Notes: generated from the letters alone by a model not told the origin. A DNA stretch of 64,000 nucleotides from Pseudorasbora parva (GCF_024679245.1 NC_090172.1:38606413-38670412), one strand, 5' to 3'; shown: positions 47,880-61,180, numbered from the stretch's first letter. Numbers and translations are program-made.

Positions 47880-48095
47880 CTGGAATATAGGAGTGGATTC
47901 CTTCCGCGGGCTGCAGAGAGAACACGCTGCCAAATTTCTCTGGCTAGGAGCAGCGCGGCGCTCCAGGGGCCAGGCCAGCCCTCCTGCTCATCCCACAAAC
48001 CCTTTCATGTTCCCCAACCGCAGGCCAAGAGCGGCGCCTCACTCCTACTGCAGCACCAACGCATGTGTCTGCCTAATTCCTGAGACATGATGACA
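47880..48095 (+). other. GC-rich patch in AT-rich DNA
   Basis: GC content rises sharply over about 200 bp ('gcagcgcggcgctccagggg'). Two plus-strand frames stay open, but neither shows a domain. It could be an exon, a small CpG-type regulatory patch or neither. An acceptor-like 'cgcgggctgcag' lies at about 47905-47916. Confidence 0.25.
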
Positions 48096-48099
48096 GTGG

Positions 48100-49494
48100 C
48101 CTCCCTGCCACGAGTGAAAAAAAGAAAATTCTCACTCTCTCTTTCACTCTGTGTTATGTCTTTTATTGATTTTCATCTTAAACTTTCTTTGTCTACCATG
48201 TTTGTCTTTCTCTCTCTGTCCTCCTGTCCCTATTCTGGTTTGTGTATCTTTAATTATTACTTTCTGATACTGACATTTTCCAGAAGTAACAGACCGCAGG
48301 TTTTCAAGCCACATGTGTCTCTTTTTTTCTGCTCTGTTCTCCTTTGTTTATCACGCTTAAATTTTTTGCCCTATATGTGACTTAGGGTGTGGACATATTG
48401 GCAGCATCAGGGAGCTATGTTGATATCACAGAGTTCCAAGAGTAATGCAACAAATAATGTGGTTAACATTTTCACTGACTCTTGTTGTTTAAAAGATGTG
48501 ATGGCACAAAATGCTAAAGCCGCACTGAACACTGTCTGCTAAATTAACATACGTTAATTTAGCAGACACTTTTATACAAAACGACCTTAATCTAAATTAT
48601 AATTTCTCCAGCTGGGTTCTTATATTCAACAAAGCACACTTTCTCCATCTACAGATAAAGATTTGAGATCAAAATTTTGCAAACGATTATGACCTTTTCT
48701 AATTTTTCGAGCTCTTGTGAGACGTTCTGATTTTATTTTTATTTTAAGATGTACCTTAAAATTAGAAAATAAGGAAAGTTAAAACAAAAATTACATATTA
48801 TCTCCCTTATGGTACAGTTGGCCTGCTTATTCAACTTTAGATGCCATAGGGTAGACATCTTATTTGTTCACATTAAACTAAATATGGCAACTGGTTCTCA
48901 ACCTTTATTAATTCCATGGTTCACAACAATATTTGAAGGCCTGACACACCAGAAATGTTAAGCGATGAACAATATTCAGTGTTCCCATTCTTTTTAAACC
49001 AATACAATTAGGTTATTTGTGCATGCTTTATTTCATGATTTTAAGGCATTTTTGGCATAGCTAGAACATTTTTACTTATAAAATCCATAAAAATATTTAT
49101 AATGAAAATTGCGTAATGCGTATTGAGTTTTATACAAACATACATTTTGTTTGTGTCAGAATATAGGCCTATTTTATTAATTTAGGCTACTTGAGTTTTT
49201 CCAAGTAAAGAAATCACATGGTTTTTCAAAGAAAGGAGAAAAAAACAGTTGTTGAGATGAATAAACTTAATGAATACAAGGAATACACTGATGTGTCGGC
49301 CAGTAATCGGTATTGGCCAATAAAAGGACATCGCTTGATTGGTTAAAATAAAGTAATGATTAGGGTTGATTATATCCTGTCTATCAAAAGAAGGCAGAAA
49401 AACGTATCAGATATGTGTGAATAAAATGTCTTGTTTTGAATTCAGTGCTGTTCAGGTTATATCAGGACAATAACGGTTAAAAATAGTGATGTTA
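48100..49494. other. No gene; one perfect hairpin
   Basis: At 48534-48567 two perfect 15-base arms (GTCTGCTAAATTAAC and its complement) are separated by ATAC. The right arm runs on into 'acttttatacaaaacgacct', which resembles the SINE/L2 tail. A piece near 49292 ('cggccagtaatcggtattgg') may be a hAT remnant. Confidence 0.5.
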
Positions 49495-49680
49495 AAGCAC
49501 TGGACGAAGCACACAAATCAAGTACTTGAGTAAAAGTACAGATATGTGTAATAAAATATTACTCCAGTAAAAGTATTGAGTACTTCTATTTTACATGAGT
49601 GAAAGTACAAAAGTATGTACTCAAGTAAAAGTACTGACTGATGAACGTTTATTTTGTTATTAAAGGCTACTCAAAATAAA
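49495..49680. repeat. Fragment of a hAT-like repeat (AGTAAAAGTACT words)
   Basis: Repeated 'cttgagtaaaagtaca', 'ccagtaaaagtattgagtac' and 'tcaagtaaaagtactgac' form a short degenerate direct-repeat block. From memory, it is typical of one end of a common fish hAT element. Confidence 0.5.
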
Positions 49681-49825
49681 TATGAATGATTATGAATTGT
49701 CAAATAGCCAGCAGTCAGTATGAAAGAGTGGATGCAGATACATAATATGTAGTTGTTTACTGTTGACAAGCAATATAAAAAAAAAAAAAAAAACGTCACA
49801 TACTGTAGGGCTAAAATAATTTAAT

Positions 49826-50460
49826 TTGTGTTAGAGCTGCATGTTTCTGGATAAAATGAGAATCACGATTTTTGTGATTGATTATGATTATTCTGCTGTT
49901 AAATTCTTTTTATTATTAATTCTTAAAAAAATGGTTTTGATTGAATGATTCAATGACTCACTCATAACTACTTAACTTGTTTGATTACTGGATAATTCAG
50001 TTTCAACAAATCTTTTGAATGAATCATTCAATGTCAGATACACTTTAACAGTTAACAGTCACGTGTCACCAATTAGTTTAAGTGATTTGTTCTGTTTCGA
50101 TCGCTAGTCTTCTGTGTTTATATCCAGTGTATAACTATAAACTTTTAAAAAGGGCATCAGACATAAAGGCACCAGGTGAATGCGAACACGTCCACATCAA
50201 TGTGCCAGTTTAGGTAAAAACAAAAACAAAAAAAAACTAACAAACATTAATATAGCAAATTAGATCTCCACTATTTATCGTAAAAGAGCACAATCTCGAT
50301 TTAAACACCTGCACAATCTTAGTTATTTCTAAATTTACATTGATTTTCCTGTTTCTGAGCCAGAAAAAAGCCAACAACTTACAAACATCCAAATTATCAC
50401 AGAAGTACTGCAATAAGAGTTTATAGTTTGGATATATTTGAATAATCATTTCGTCAGCTA
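49826..50460. repeat. Decayed hAT-like fragment
   Basis: 'agagctgcatgtttctggat', 'aatcacgatttttgtgattg' and, further on, 'acacctgcacaatctta' with 'cacagaagtactgcaataag' also occur in shorter form at 55314-55440. I infer a decayed hAT copy into which the following minisatellite expanded. Confidence 0.45.
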
Positions 50461-52401
50461 TAGTCCGAGTCCGTTTTGTCTGATGCCCTTTAGTCTGAGT
50501 CTGTTTGGTCCAAAGTCTTTTAGTCTTGAGGCTGTTTCGTCTGAGTCCGTTTCGTTCCAATGCCTTTATGTCTGAGTCCGTTTCGTCTGATGTCTTTATG
50601 TCTGAGTCTGTTTTGTCCGATGCCTTTATGTCTGAGTCTGTTTCATCTGATGCCCTTTAGTTTGAGTCCATTTCATCTGAGTCTGTTTCATCTGAGTCTG
50701 TTTCGTCTGATGCCTTTTAGTTTGAGTCCATTTCACCTGAGTCTGTTTCATCTGAGTCCGTTTCGTCTGATGCCTTTATGTCTGAGTCGGTTTCGTCTGA
50801 TGCCCTTTAGTTTGAGTCCATTTCATCTGAGTCTGTTTCATCTGAGTCTGTTTCGTCTGATGCCTTTTAATTTGAGTCCATTTCACCTGAGTCTGTTTCA
50901 TCTGAGTCCGTTTCGTCTGATGCCTTTATGTCTGAGTCTGTTTTGTCTGATGCCCTTTAGTTTGAGTCCATTTAGTCTGAGTCCATTTTGTCTGATGCCC
51001 TTTAATCTGATGCCTTTTAGTCTTGAGGCCATTTCATCCGATGCCTTTATGTCTGAGTCTGTTTCGTCTGATGCCCTTTAGTCTGAGTCCATTTCGTCTG
51101 ATGCCTTTTAGTCTTGAGGCCATTTCATCCGATGCCTTTATGTCTGAGTCTGTTTCGTCTGATGCCCTTTAGTTTGAGTCCATTTCATCTGAGTCTGTTT
51201 CATCTGAGTCTGTTTCGTCTGATGCCTTTTAATTTGAGTCCATTTCACCTGAGTCTGTTTCATCTGAGTCCGTTTCGTCTGATGCCTTTATGTCTGAGTC
51301 TGTTTTGTCTGATGCCCTTTAGTTTGAGTCCATTTAGTCTGAGTCCATTTTGTCTGATGCCCTTTAATCTGATGCCTTTTAGTCTTGAGGCCATTTCATC
51401 CGATGCCTTTATGTCTGAGTCTGTTTCGTCTGATGCCCTTTAGTCTGAGTCCATTTCGTCTGATGCCTTTTAGTCTTGAGGCCGTTTCGTCTGATGCCTT
51501 TTAGTCTTGAAGCTGTTTCATCTGAGTCCATTTCATCTGATGTCCTTAAGTCTGAGTCCATTTTGTCTGATGCCTTTTAGTCTTGAGGTTGTTTCGTCTG
51601 AGTCAGTTTTGTCCAATGCCTTTATGTCTGAGTCTGTTTAGTCTGATGCCCTTTAGTTTCAGTCCATTTCGTCTGAGTCTGTTTCATCTGAGTCAGTTTC
51701 GTCTGATGCCTTTATGTCTGAGTCGGTTTTGTCTGATGCCCTTTACTCTGAGTCCATTTCATCTGATGCCTTTTAGTCTTGAGTCTATTTCATCTGATAC
51801 CTTTTATTCTTGAGGCAGTTTCGTCTGAGTTCGTTTCATCTGATTCCCTTTAGTTTGAGTCTGTTTCGTCTGATGCCTTTTAGTTTTGAGGCCGTTTTGT
51901 CGAAGTCTGTTTCGTCTGATGCCATTTAGTCTGAGTCCATTTCGTCTGATGCCCTTTACTCTGAGTCCATTTCATCTGATGCCTTTTAGTCTTGAATCCA
52001 TTTCATCTGATACCTTTTATTCTTGAGGCAGTTTCGTCTGAGTTCGTTTCATCTGATCCCCTTTAGTTTGAGTCTGTTTCGTCTGATGCCTTTTAGTCTT
52101 GAGGCCGTTTCATCTGAGTCTGTTTCATCTGATGCCTTTTAGTCTGAGTCCGTTTTGTCTGATGCCCTTTAGTCTGAGTCCATTTCATCTGAGTCTGTTT
52201 CGTCTGATGCCTTTTAGTCTTGAGGCCGTTTCGTCTGAGTCTGTTTTGTCTGATGCCCTTTAGTCTGAGTCCATTTTGTCTGATTCCCTTTAGCCTGAGT
52301 CCATTTCGTCTGAGTCTGTTTTGTCTGATGCCCTTTAGTCTGAGTCCATTTCAACTGATGCCTTTGTCTGAGGCTGTTTCGTCTAATGACTAAAGCCTTT
52401 T
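50461..52401 (+). repeat. 1.9-kb minisatellite of GTCTGAGTCC / GTCTGATGCC units
   Basis: About 30-bp units, each made of two related 15-16 bp halves: 'tctgagtccgtttcg' and 'tctgatgcctttta', with a third variant 'tcttgaggccgtttcg'. A higher-order block of about 362 bp is duplicated: the stretch ending near 51080 recurs ending near 51443. The plus-strand frames of 76-173 residues are translations of the repeat with no start or splice evidence. Confidence 0.97.
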
Positions 52402-52402
52402 A

Positions 52403-52905
52403 GGCAGCTTTACACTACAGGTCTTGATGCACAATTCCGATTTGGTGACTATATCCAATTTTTTTGATGACTCGCTTACATCATCTTTTAAATGCGACCG
52501 ATATTTGCATTTACACTATACACAGGTGAAACAGCCCAAGATGCTCTGACCCGGAAAAGGAATTAAAACGGTGTGATATGCAAAGGAGGCAGGCAAAATG
52601 GTTATTCAATGCTTTGCTTTCTGCATTATCTTTAAAGGTCAGCAAAACATTGCTCTTGTAAGAGTAGAGTCCTTGATAACAGTTCCTGTCCACCAGAGTT
52701 GACGTCATTCGCCTCCGTTCCTTTTTCAGTGACGTAAGACTCACATTTAGTGGGGAATATTCTATTTGACCGGTTACATGGCAGACGCACATGCTCGTAT
52801 CCGAATCATATTAGTATATTGATTCACATATATCACATATTAGTAGCCTGAATCCGATCTGAGGATATTGGATTGCATTTTTTTCTGCTTACACCAAGGG
52901 CTGGG
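52403..52905. mobile_element. Decayed inverted-repeat element (TTTACACTACAGGTC end)
   Basis: The left part 'ctttacactacaggtcttga' with 'aattccgattt' and 'gcgaccgatatt' and the right part 'gaatccgatctgaggatat' with 'tctgcttacacc' are roughly inverted. From memory, it matches a common cyprinid MITE. The minus-strand frame at 52511-52792 is not a gene. Confidence 0.5.
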
Positions 52906-52975
52906 CAGTATATTGAGTTTGTACAATATATCGATAAATATCTAAATTGTTTTAAGTCGTTCTAAGCCCCCCTTG
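52893..52975 (+). repeat. Truncated hAT end
   Basis: GGGCTGGGCAGTATATTG followed by 'caatatatcgataaat' resembles the left end of the element at 12191. No right end is found. Confidence 0.45.
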
Positions 52976-52979
52976 TTAT

Positions 52980-54570
52980 TCATGCAAACACCCCTTATTT
53001 GGCCCTGCCCTCCTGGTTGACAACCACTGATGTCGAGGGATAAAAGCCCAGTCCATTCAATGTCCTCATGTTTCAAAACATTAAACGTGTGTCCTTTTTA
53101 GACAAAAATCTGTTATAAATCATAAATGCCTATCTCCACTGACTAAGGTCTTTTGGGATCTAGTTGACTCGTATTTAAACCCTGCATTAAAATAACTGCA
53201 CACCCAAACCTACCTAAGCAACTTTTGCCATCCGCCATATCCTCAGACAAGGTTTTACTCTTTTCTGATGAAAGTCTGTGTGGGGACTGTGTGTATGGCT
53301 AGTTTAAACTCAATAATGCAACATTGTTGTTAGTTCACGTGTAATTGTTGTAACCATTTTTATCCAATATTTTTTCCTTATACATATATTTTAGTTAACT
53401 CTGTGGATTTAGCAATGTGTCCATCCTCAAAAATACATGTATAACATCAGTAAGCAGGGCTTAGCAATGGGTCAGTTGACATCACTGTTTTTCCAAGAAT
53501 CTCTATAGAGTTAAATTACTATATTTTTCCATAAATTTACAAGTAGGAAGACATTAGGAAAATTGAAATATAAATGTATATAAAAGGAATATCTTCAGAA
53601 CATCTACGATACTATAACAGACTAAAATTCAAGAAATCACAGATGCCCTACAGACTTGTGGGATTTGTCTCTTCCAGCGGAGAGGCAGCATTGGCTGGCA
53701 TTACTAGCCTGTGGCTGCCATTACATGTGTTGAGTTTCACCACCAGTTTCCTATGGCTTACTGTGATGCAGTTATTCGTGGAGCAGTGTCTCACGGCACA
53801 CACTTCTCCTGTGAATATCCGCCGCTCCATTTGCCAACGCAAACAGCTCTTGAAAGCTGCTGACGTCCAATCCAATATCCTTAGGCTTTTTAAAATGTTT
53901 GAGTGTTTTTGCTCTGCCTTTCTGTAACATGTTCGAATATGACCAGAGCTTGAAATCCTCAGTCATTAAATCCTCAGCGAGGCAGTTTGAAACATGCAGA
54001 GTTTATTTTATTATGGGATGTTCAGACAGCCGCAAAGCAATTTTAGTAACCGTGGCAGCAGCCGTGTGTGTTTTAGCATTGGGGCCTTATGTGGCAGAGT
54101 GACCCCTAAGATAAACAAAGAAAGAGCTATGTGTGTGTGTTTGATGGTTGCCTCTGTACGTTTATTGTATCGTGTGTGTTTGTGTGAATATATATGCTGG
54201 AAATGAGTAGGTGTATTTAGGCATCTTTGTTTGAATAACAGCGGGCAAGACTTGAAAGTCGTCTATTGTCTGAAGTCCATCACAGTCATTTTCAGAGAAG
54301 GGCCATTAAAATGCCTCCTCCTCACTGACACCAGAGAATGGGACTAAATTTATCTTCAAACAGCCTCTCTGTCTATGATCCAACCAGAGCCATCCGTCTC
54401 CGGCTCTAGATGCCTGTATGCCTGTAACAGTGTCTGACCCTTGAATTTAACCCCAGATCCTGAGAGGAGAAGGGAATGAATTGAACTTATTTTACCTTTG
54501 TCCATCTCTCTTCAGGTGGAGCCCCACTCCTTTTGCTGAGCCCTAACAGGGCATTTGTGCAGAAATCTTT
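52980..54570. other. No gene recognised
   Basis: Frames at 53574-53927 (plus) and 53648-53966 (minus) overlap each other and carry no domain. No transposon ends seen. Confidence 0.45.
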
Positions 54571-54690
54571 TAAAGTCAGTAAGATTTTACTCAGCAGGTA
54601 TACATTAAATTGATCAAAAGTTACAGTAAAGACACTTAATGTTAGAAAAAAATATATATTTTAAATAAATGCTGTTCTTTTTAACTTTAC
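54571..54690 (+). repeat. Interspersed repeat fragment (same family as 25192)
   Basis: 'aaagtcagtaagattttact', then 'tacattaaattgatcaaaag' and 'aaataaatgctgttcttttt' match the family at 25192-25370. Confidence 0.7.
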
Positions 54691-54691
54691 A

Positions 54692-55291
54692 TTAAAGGTG
54701 CACAATGTAGGATTTTTACAGTAAAATATCCAAAAACCTCCAGGCCAGTGTTATATATTACAATATCCCAAATGTTTCCAACTATTTGTAAATTGTGAGA
54801 AAATTGCTATTTTAACCAAAGGAACCGGGACGTCTAAGGGGGAGTCGCCTGTCAATTGTGTCATATTTGCGTTACCCTCGGTTTCCGATTCTTCAGTTTT
54901 ATTCTGCAGAAACGCTTTACTCTTAGCATTGTGCAACAAGTCACAGCCACTGAGCGAAGGCACAGAATAACGTCAAATGGTGCCAGCGACTGTGTCCCGT
55001 CATAATAAAAGTCCCGCTGCTCGCGAGCCGTGTGTTGTGCAACAATCGTTCCAGCGACCTTGCTCAGCTCCCTCAACACTTGGTCCTGCTCTGCTTCATA
55101 TACAGGAACGTTAATAATCACATTCAAGAACAGGATTTCTGCTCGAGTCCTATCCCGATTCTTTTCCACCGGCTGTGAGGTGAAAACCACATTCCCAACA
55201 TTCTGCACTCAAATTTGGACACTTCAAACTACACCTTTGTTTTGAATAGGTGCCCTCTATCAGACGGAGAGGTTACATAGGACAGCTTTAA
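54692..55291. mobile_element. TTAA-bounded element (AAAGGTGCACAATGTA end)
   Basis: TTAA at 54692-54695 and 55288-55291. The left end TTAAAGGTGCACAATGTAGG and the reverse complement of the right end (TTAAAGCTGTCCTATGTAA) are similar. A minus-strand frame of 115 codons (54861-55208) lies inside and has no recognised domain; it may be a remnant of coding sequence or chance. Confidence 0.6.
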
Positions 55292-55313
55292 TTAATAAAT
55301 ACTGTATCATAGA

Positions 55314-55440
55314 GTGGCACGATTAATCGTTCAAATATTGCGATCTCGGTTCAAACACCCATGCAATCTCAAATTATTACAGAAGTACTAAGATAATAGT
55401 TTATAGTTCAGATATAAACAATGATGCCTACAGAAGTTAT
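55314..55440. repeat. hAT-like fragment related to 49826-50460
   Basis: 'gcacgattaatcgttcaaat' and 'acagaagtactaagataata' correspond to segments at 49838 and 50399. Confidence 0.5.
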
Positions 55441-55538
55441 AAAGATAGAGCAAATTACCTATTGAAAGTAACATGGCACTTCAAATGTCGATATTAATGT
55501 TTACATCAGTAGGTGGTGACAAGTTAAAATAGACTGTT

Positions 55539-55842
55539 TAAGGGATAGTTCACCCAAAAATGAAAATTTGATGTTTATCTGCTTACCTCCAGGAGATCCA
55601 TGATATAGGTGTGTTTGTTTCTTCAGTAGAACTCAAATGAAGCGCCAAAACACAATTACTTCCGTCAAATTAGGTCAAAATCCTGCTGCAATCATATTAG
55701 ATTCCTCATTAGTGCCTGGATGGATTGGTCGAATGAGGCATCTACGTAAACATTTCTATGATCGCACATTTATTTTGACCTTATTCGATGGAAGTAATGG
55801 CATTGGGAATACTATGAGATTTGTCTGCTATAAGTAAAAAAA
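55539..55842 (+). mobile_element. Truncated TTAA-type MITE (GGGATAGTTCACCC end)
   Basis: TTAA at 55539, then GGGATAGTTCACCCAAAAAT, the end family of 10029 and 17764. The copy breaks off at a poly(A) run near 55837 before an AT tract. The open frame at 55637-55837 is not a gene. Confidence 0.6.
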
Positions 55843-55864
55843 AAAAAAAAAAACATAAATACTG

Positions 55865-55865
<1 letters not shown>

Positions 55866-55944
<79 letters not shown>
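55866..55944. repeat. (AT)n microsatellite
   Basis: About 39 AT units. Confidence 0.97.
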
Positions 55945-55951
<7 letters not shown>

Positions 55952-57880
55952 AATCTAATATTTTTTGTTAATATTTATAAATATTATTTTAAATAAGTTT
56001 TATTTAATGAAAACTATTTTTGCAGTTTTCATTTTAGTTAACATTATCAACAGTAGTGTGAATGTAGGTACAGTAGTTGCCCCTACAGTATGTCCCAGCT
56101 TCTGTCTCTGAAAGGTTTGTTTCTCTCTCTCCTCCCTCCTCAAAGCTACCAAATACGTAAGGTTGCCCTTTACAGCGGGACAAAACTACATTCCCCGAAC
56201 TGACCAGTTTAGAAGCGGCCACCCACATCTCTCAGGAGCGGGATGGCTGAGGCTTTGGAGTGAGTGGTGGCTTGGAATATGAGAGATGTGGTGGGGGCTG
56301 GGGAGGAGAGTGCTGCTAAGACCATCTTTAAGGTAATTGTGTATTTGTGGGGTAGGGGAAAAGATTGGGGGGTACCCCAGTATGTAATGAATGTTTGATT
56401 GAGGATTGACGCCAGTCAGTTGGGTGGTCCTATCCTGAGTCATGTGCCCCTTTAGCCCTGACACTGATCCCCTTTCCCCCTCTGTCCTGCTCCATTCAGG
56501 TGGAACTCACCTGGTCGACTGTGACTGGGTCAGAACAAAGGGATGGCCAGAAACCCACCAGCATTGGCGCCCGACTCACTCTCTCTCGCTCTCTTTCTCC
56601 TGCCTCCAGAGACTCTGTAACCCTCTCATCACATTACCTCACATCAAAAGCTATAAGCTAATTACAAACGACTGAGGGCATGCACGCAATAAATACAAAA
56701 TCAACATAATTGATTTAATCCTCTCAGCACTCAAATGAAAGAGACAGAGCGGGAGGAAAGAAAGCGGGAGAGAGAGAAACTTGACACAGTCAGCCAGAAG
56801 TTACAGCTCAGTTTCGTTGGCATGGAAGTTGAATGAATGAAAAGACAAATGTCAATTTTGTGAAGAAGAAACGAGTGTGACAATAAATTCAATGATGGAA
56901 GATACGAGAAAAGAAAGAGGAAAAGATGGCACTTTCAACTTGTAACTGATGACATAAAAGCTGTTTCTCTCTTTTTTTGTTTTTTTTTTGTTTCTTTTTG
57001 GGGGGGCTGTTACTTTGATTGTTGTCTAGGTGGAAAACATATATGCTGCAATATGCATCTTAAAAGCAGAGGGAATGCTACTGGTGTGAAATGGAAATGT
57101 ATTAATTCATAACATGTTTCATGGGGTAAGGGTCGTTCAGTGTGCTGTATACCTTAACAACGGCTGACAGTGCAGAACTTTGATTCAAAATGTGATGGCG
57201 CCCCATGTTCACAGTTAGCTTTCTAGACGAAAGCAACCTCACATTAAATCAATAAAGCATTTGCATGTGATAGGACAATGTGAAGTTCTCCTCCATTGGC
57301 TGTGCACAGTTTCTTGCTTTAAGAAGTGATGTATAACACTTGAATTACTCTCAAAGGTATGATTGCCCATTAGATACATTCTTGAACTAAGTAGAAAATC
57401 ACTATTAAGACTTTAGCATTACTTTACAAGTTCACGTTTCTGTAATCTTTGATTGTGGTAGAGATAAACAGGTTTGACTTGCTGTCTGTAAAAGAGGGAC
57501 TGGAGAACCAGACTCAACTCAAACTCTTAATTTCCACTGACACCTCCATCACATCGAAAACTCTCAAATGAAGACGTAAATGTTGTTATTTATATGTAAT
57601 TTGTTTTTGTTTTTCGTGGAAAACTAAAGGAGTGTTTTTGACAATGATGGTGAGGAGAGATTGCATGACAATACAAGTGTGAGGGCAAAATTACCAGTGC
57701 ATATTGTAGATATTTGACATCTTTTCACTCAAAACTGACATATGGCTTCAGAGTATAATAATTGAACATGTCCTCTGAATTTTTGTCCTCTTTGGGGTTG
57801 ACCATTTTTGAGGTTTGTGCTCACTGAAAAGATCTTTGTGATGTTCTTCACTTTGTTTTCTACAGAAAAATAAATCTACA
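55945..57880. other. No gene recognised
   Basis: Mixed sequence with a poly(T)/G patch at 56971-57006. Frames at 56186-56675 on both strands are short and unsupported. Confidence 0.45.
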
Positions 57881-57950
57881 TAATGGTTTGGAATAATATG
57901 AAGATGAGAAAATAAGAGGATTTTTGTTTTGGGAGAGTTATCCATTTAGC
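57881..57950 (-). repeat. Decayed right end of the GTTCACCC-type MITE
   Basis: 'ggtttggaataatatgaaga' and 'tttttgttttgggagagtta' followed by 'tcca' match, with changes, the right end seen in the other copies (10029, 17764). Another such remnant lies at 19500-19550. Confidence 0.5.
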
Positions 57951-58024
57951 ATCATAGATGTCTCTTTCATATCTGGTATACACTTGTCATTTTGAGCCTG
58001 CCACTCCATCTATTTGCTTCAGAT

Positions 58025-58164
<140 letters not shown>

Positions 58165-58263
58165 GTGTTGACAGACCTCACTTACTCCCCATTCAATTTC
58201 TGCTTTTGACAAACTTTTGGTAAGTTTAATGTAATTAGGCTGTACCCAAATTGTGGCTCTGTG

Positions 58264-58371
<108 letters not shown>

Positions 58372-58555
58372 ATGTTGTACAAGTCAGCCACCTAATGGAC
58401 AACAAAGGAACAAGAGCAGTTTGGTTTAAACAGAATGTGTCATAGCCAAGAGGATGACTTTACAAATCTGTTCTGATGGCACAGATGTAAAAAAAATTAT
58501 CTCATTATATCCCAAACTAGTTGTAGTCATGAGAAAGGCATTACTTTTGCATTAC

Positions 58556-58650
58556 TGTACAATTTCACGACACAGCAATCGAACTATATATGCTTGAGTT
58601 GCAAACAAATAATAGTGGAATGTCTTTCAGGATTGAGAATTGAATGTAGG
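58556..58650 (+). repeat. Local duplication, copy A
   Basis: 'aatagtggaatgtctttcag' with flanking 'caatcgaactatatatgc' and 'gaattgaatgtaggct' recurs at 59870-59955. The two copies are about 1.3 kb apart. Confidence 0.65.
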
Positions 58651-59093
58651 CTGTTGAAATCCTTGAGAGTTGTTGAGTTAAACTGGTTTGACTTTCTGTC
58701 TGTAATTGGGGGACTCTAAATTTCATTCCAGTCCAGTTAAATGTCGTTAATGGAAGTTAGTGATTTTATGATTAAGATATTAAAAATGAAAAATAGATTT
58801 TTGATAGAGCTGAGTAAAAGGCCGTTTTGTGTTGAATGACAAGGTGAGATGTGCAAGCTCATTAAATGCATGTGTGAGTTGATGTCTCATGTCAAAGATT
58901 CTGTCTCTTTTCAGACTTGGTTAGTGACTTGTTATTATCTCATTTATTTTGTGTAAATAACCGCAAATTATCCATAAAACAAAGATGTTTGAAATCTCTC
59001 CCACTTCATCTGGTCCTAATTAATGTTTTACAGCAAACAATTACAGCCTACTGGAGCCTGGGAGCAGGGGACACAAAACACATAAACGCGCGT

Positions 59094-59513
<420 letters not shown>

Positions 59514-59584
<71 letters not shown>
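59514..59584. repeat. (CA)n microsatellite
   Basis: About 35 CA units. Confidence 0.98.
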
Positions 59585-59586
<2 letters not shown>

Positions 59587-59866
59587 ACGTCTGGTGTGTT
59601 CGCTATCTATGTGGGGACTCTCCATAGGCGTAATGTTTTTTAAACTGTGCAAACTGTATATTCTGTCCCCTTATACTAAGCCTACCCCTGAACCTAACCA
59701 TCACATAAAACCTTTTCTTTTACATACAATTTTTTTAAATAATAATTCTGTATAATTTTAAGCTTGTTTCCTCATGGGGACCTCAATTTAGTCCCCATGA
59801 GTTAGTGTGCATTCATGTCCCCACTGGGATAAAAAAAAAAAAAAACAGGAACATACACACACCACT
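59585..59866 (+). repeat. (CA)n-linked interspersed repeat, copy 4
   Basis: Same unit as copy 3, with changes; ends 'gtccccatgagttagtgtgc' and a poly(A) run. Confidence 0.8.
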
Positions 59867-59869
59867 AGT

Positions 59870-59955
59870 TTATAAATTGCTTGACAATCAAACTGGATAT
59901 GTTTGAGGTGTGAACACATAATAGTGGAATGTCTTTCAGGGAATTAAATGTAGGC
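59870..59955 (+). repeat. Local duplication, copy B
   Basis: Matches 58556-58650 around 'aatagtggaatgtctttcag' and 'gaattaaatgtaggc'. Confidence 0.65.
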
Positions 59956-59959
59956 AATA

Positions 59960-61180
59960 AGATGTTCAAAACAGTTGTTATTAAGTATAAAGCAAGAGGG
60001 AGCGAGGAAAAATGGAACAGAAACCATAGAGCTTGGAAATGCTGACTATTAATGCACAGTTTCATAAGCATATAATAACTGCTGGTTTGAAAGACACAGT
60101 AACAGGTGCTTAATGCTGCCATCTCCGTTATACTTCGCCAGAGAGTCTTATAGTCATCCATCCAGGAGAGAAAGATGAAATCTTTCATTTAAAATGGCCC
60201 ATGATATCCCTTTCCATTTTAAACGGCGTAACGATAGAATAAAACATCAGGGCTTTTGAAAAGCACATTACGCAGAAAGCAATTAACAGATACACGGTGT
60301 GGTTAATTTAGTAATAATACCTCAGCAGCTGGAACTCGCGTTAGTTCAAGCTGTTTTATCCTCTCTCCAGCTGCTTCTGCACTGACAAGTGTGCTAAAGC
60401 TGAAGAGGATTTGGTCATAATGAAGAAGACACATATAGATTTGTCTGCTGGAAGAGCACCATTGGGGAATGGAGATTATGATATGGAAGAAAAAGCCAAA
60501 CCTCAGTGTATTTTGCACACTGAGTGAATGAATGTGGCCGGTGCATCTGTAGGAGGGAATCTGATTTTCTTAGGTTTGATTTCAGTCTGGTTTTAGTTTG
60601 GTTTTAAAGCTGTTTTTAGTCTGTTTTTTTATAGTGGTGAGCATTGGCATGCATTTAAAGCCATCTTATTGCTATCCACCGCAGATGTGCGGCGAGCAGG
60701 AAGCATTTTTATGCTATGTGGAGAAAAAGAAAATGCTTGAACCCATACAATATTTGACGGATGTATGAACATATAAGCCTAATTTACACATTTGTGTGTT
60801 TTAAGCACTAAATCAGAGCATTTCCAAGAAACAGAGAGACGGCGAGGTTATAATGGGCTTATATGAGCTGTTTTTCTTTCATTTCTTCAGACCGCAAAGT
60901 TTTAAGCAGTATGTGGATTCTATTTCTATTTTTATAAACCAAATGTGTTTTGTTATTGAATCTGCTCTCAACCAAATCTGAATAACAAGCAGCATCTCTG
61001 GCTGTTACTGGTGAATGTCAAAATAAACACACCATGAACAATTCAGAGAAGCTGCATCTGATTCCACATCTGGCCTGTTGTAAATCACAATTCACCACAA
61101 GATATGTACTTACAGGAGTGTGTGTTTTAACTTCTATAGGTTAAATATATAAAATGTTATATAATCTGATTTTATCATTT
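59960..61180. other. No gene recognised; repeat-poor
   Basis: About 1.2 kb of balanced sequence between two repeat-rich parts. No domain-bearing frame. Confidence 0.45.

Noticed and set aside
50560..51443. Open frames of 173 and 109 residues with repeating SPFHLSLFHLS-like peptide
   Set aside because: Direct translation of the second minisatellite; frames begin and end inside the array.
54861..55208. 115-residue minus-strand frame as a host gene
   Set aside because: It is enclosed by the ends of a TTAA-bounded repeat and no domain is seen.
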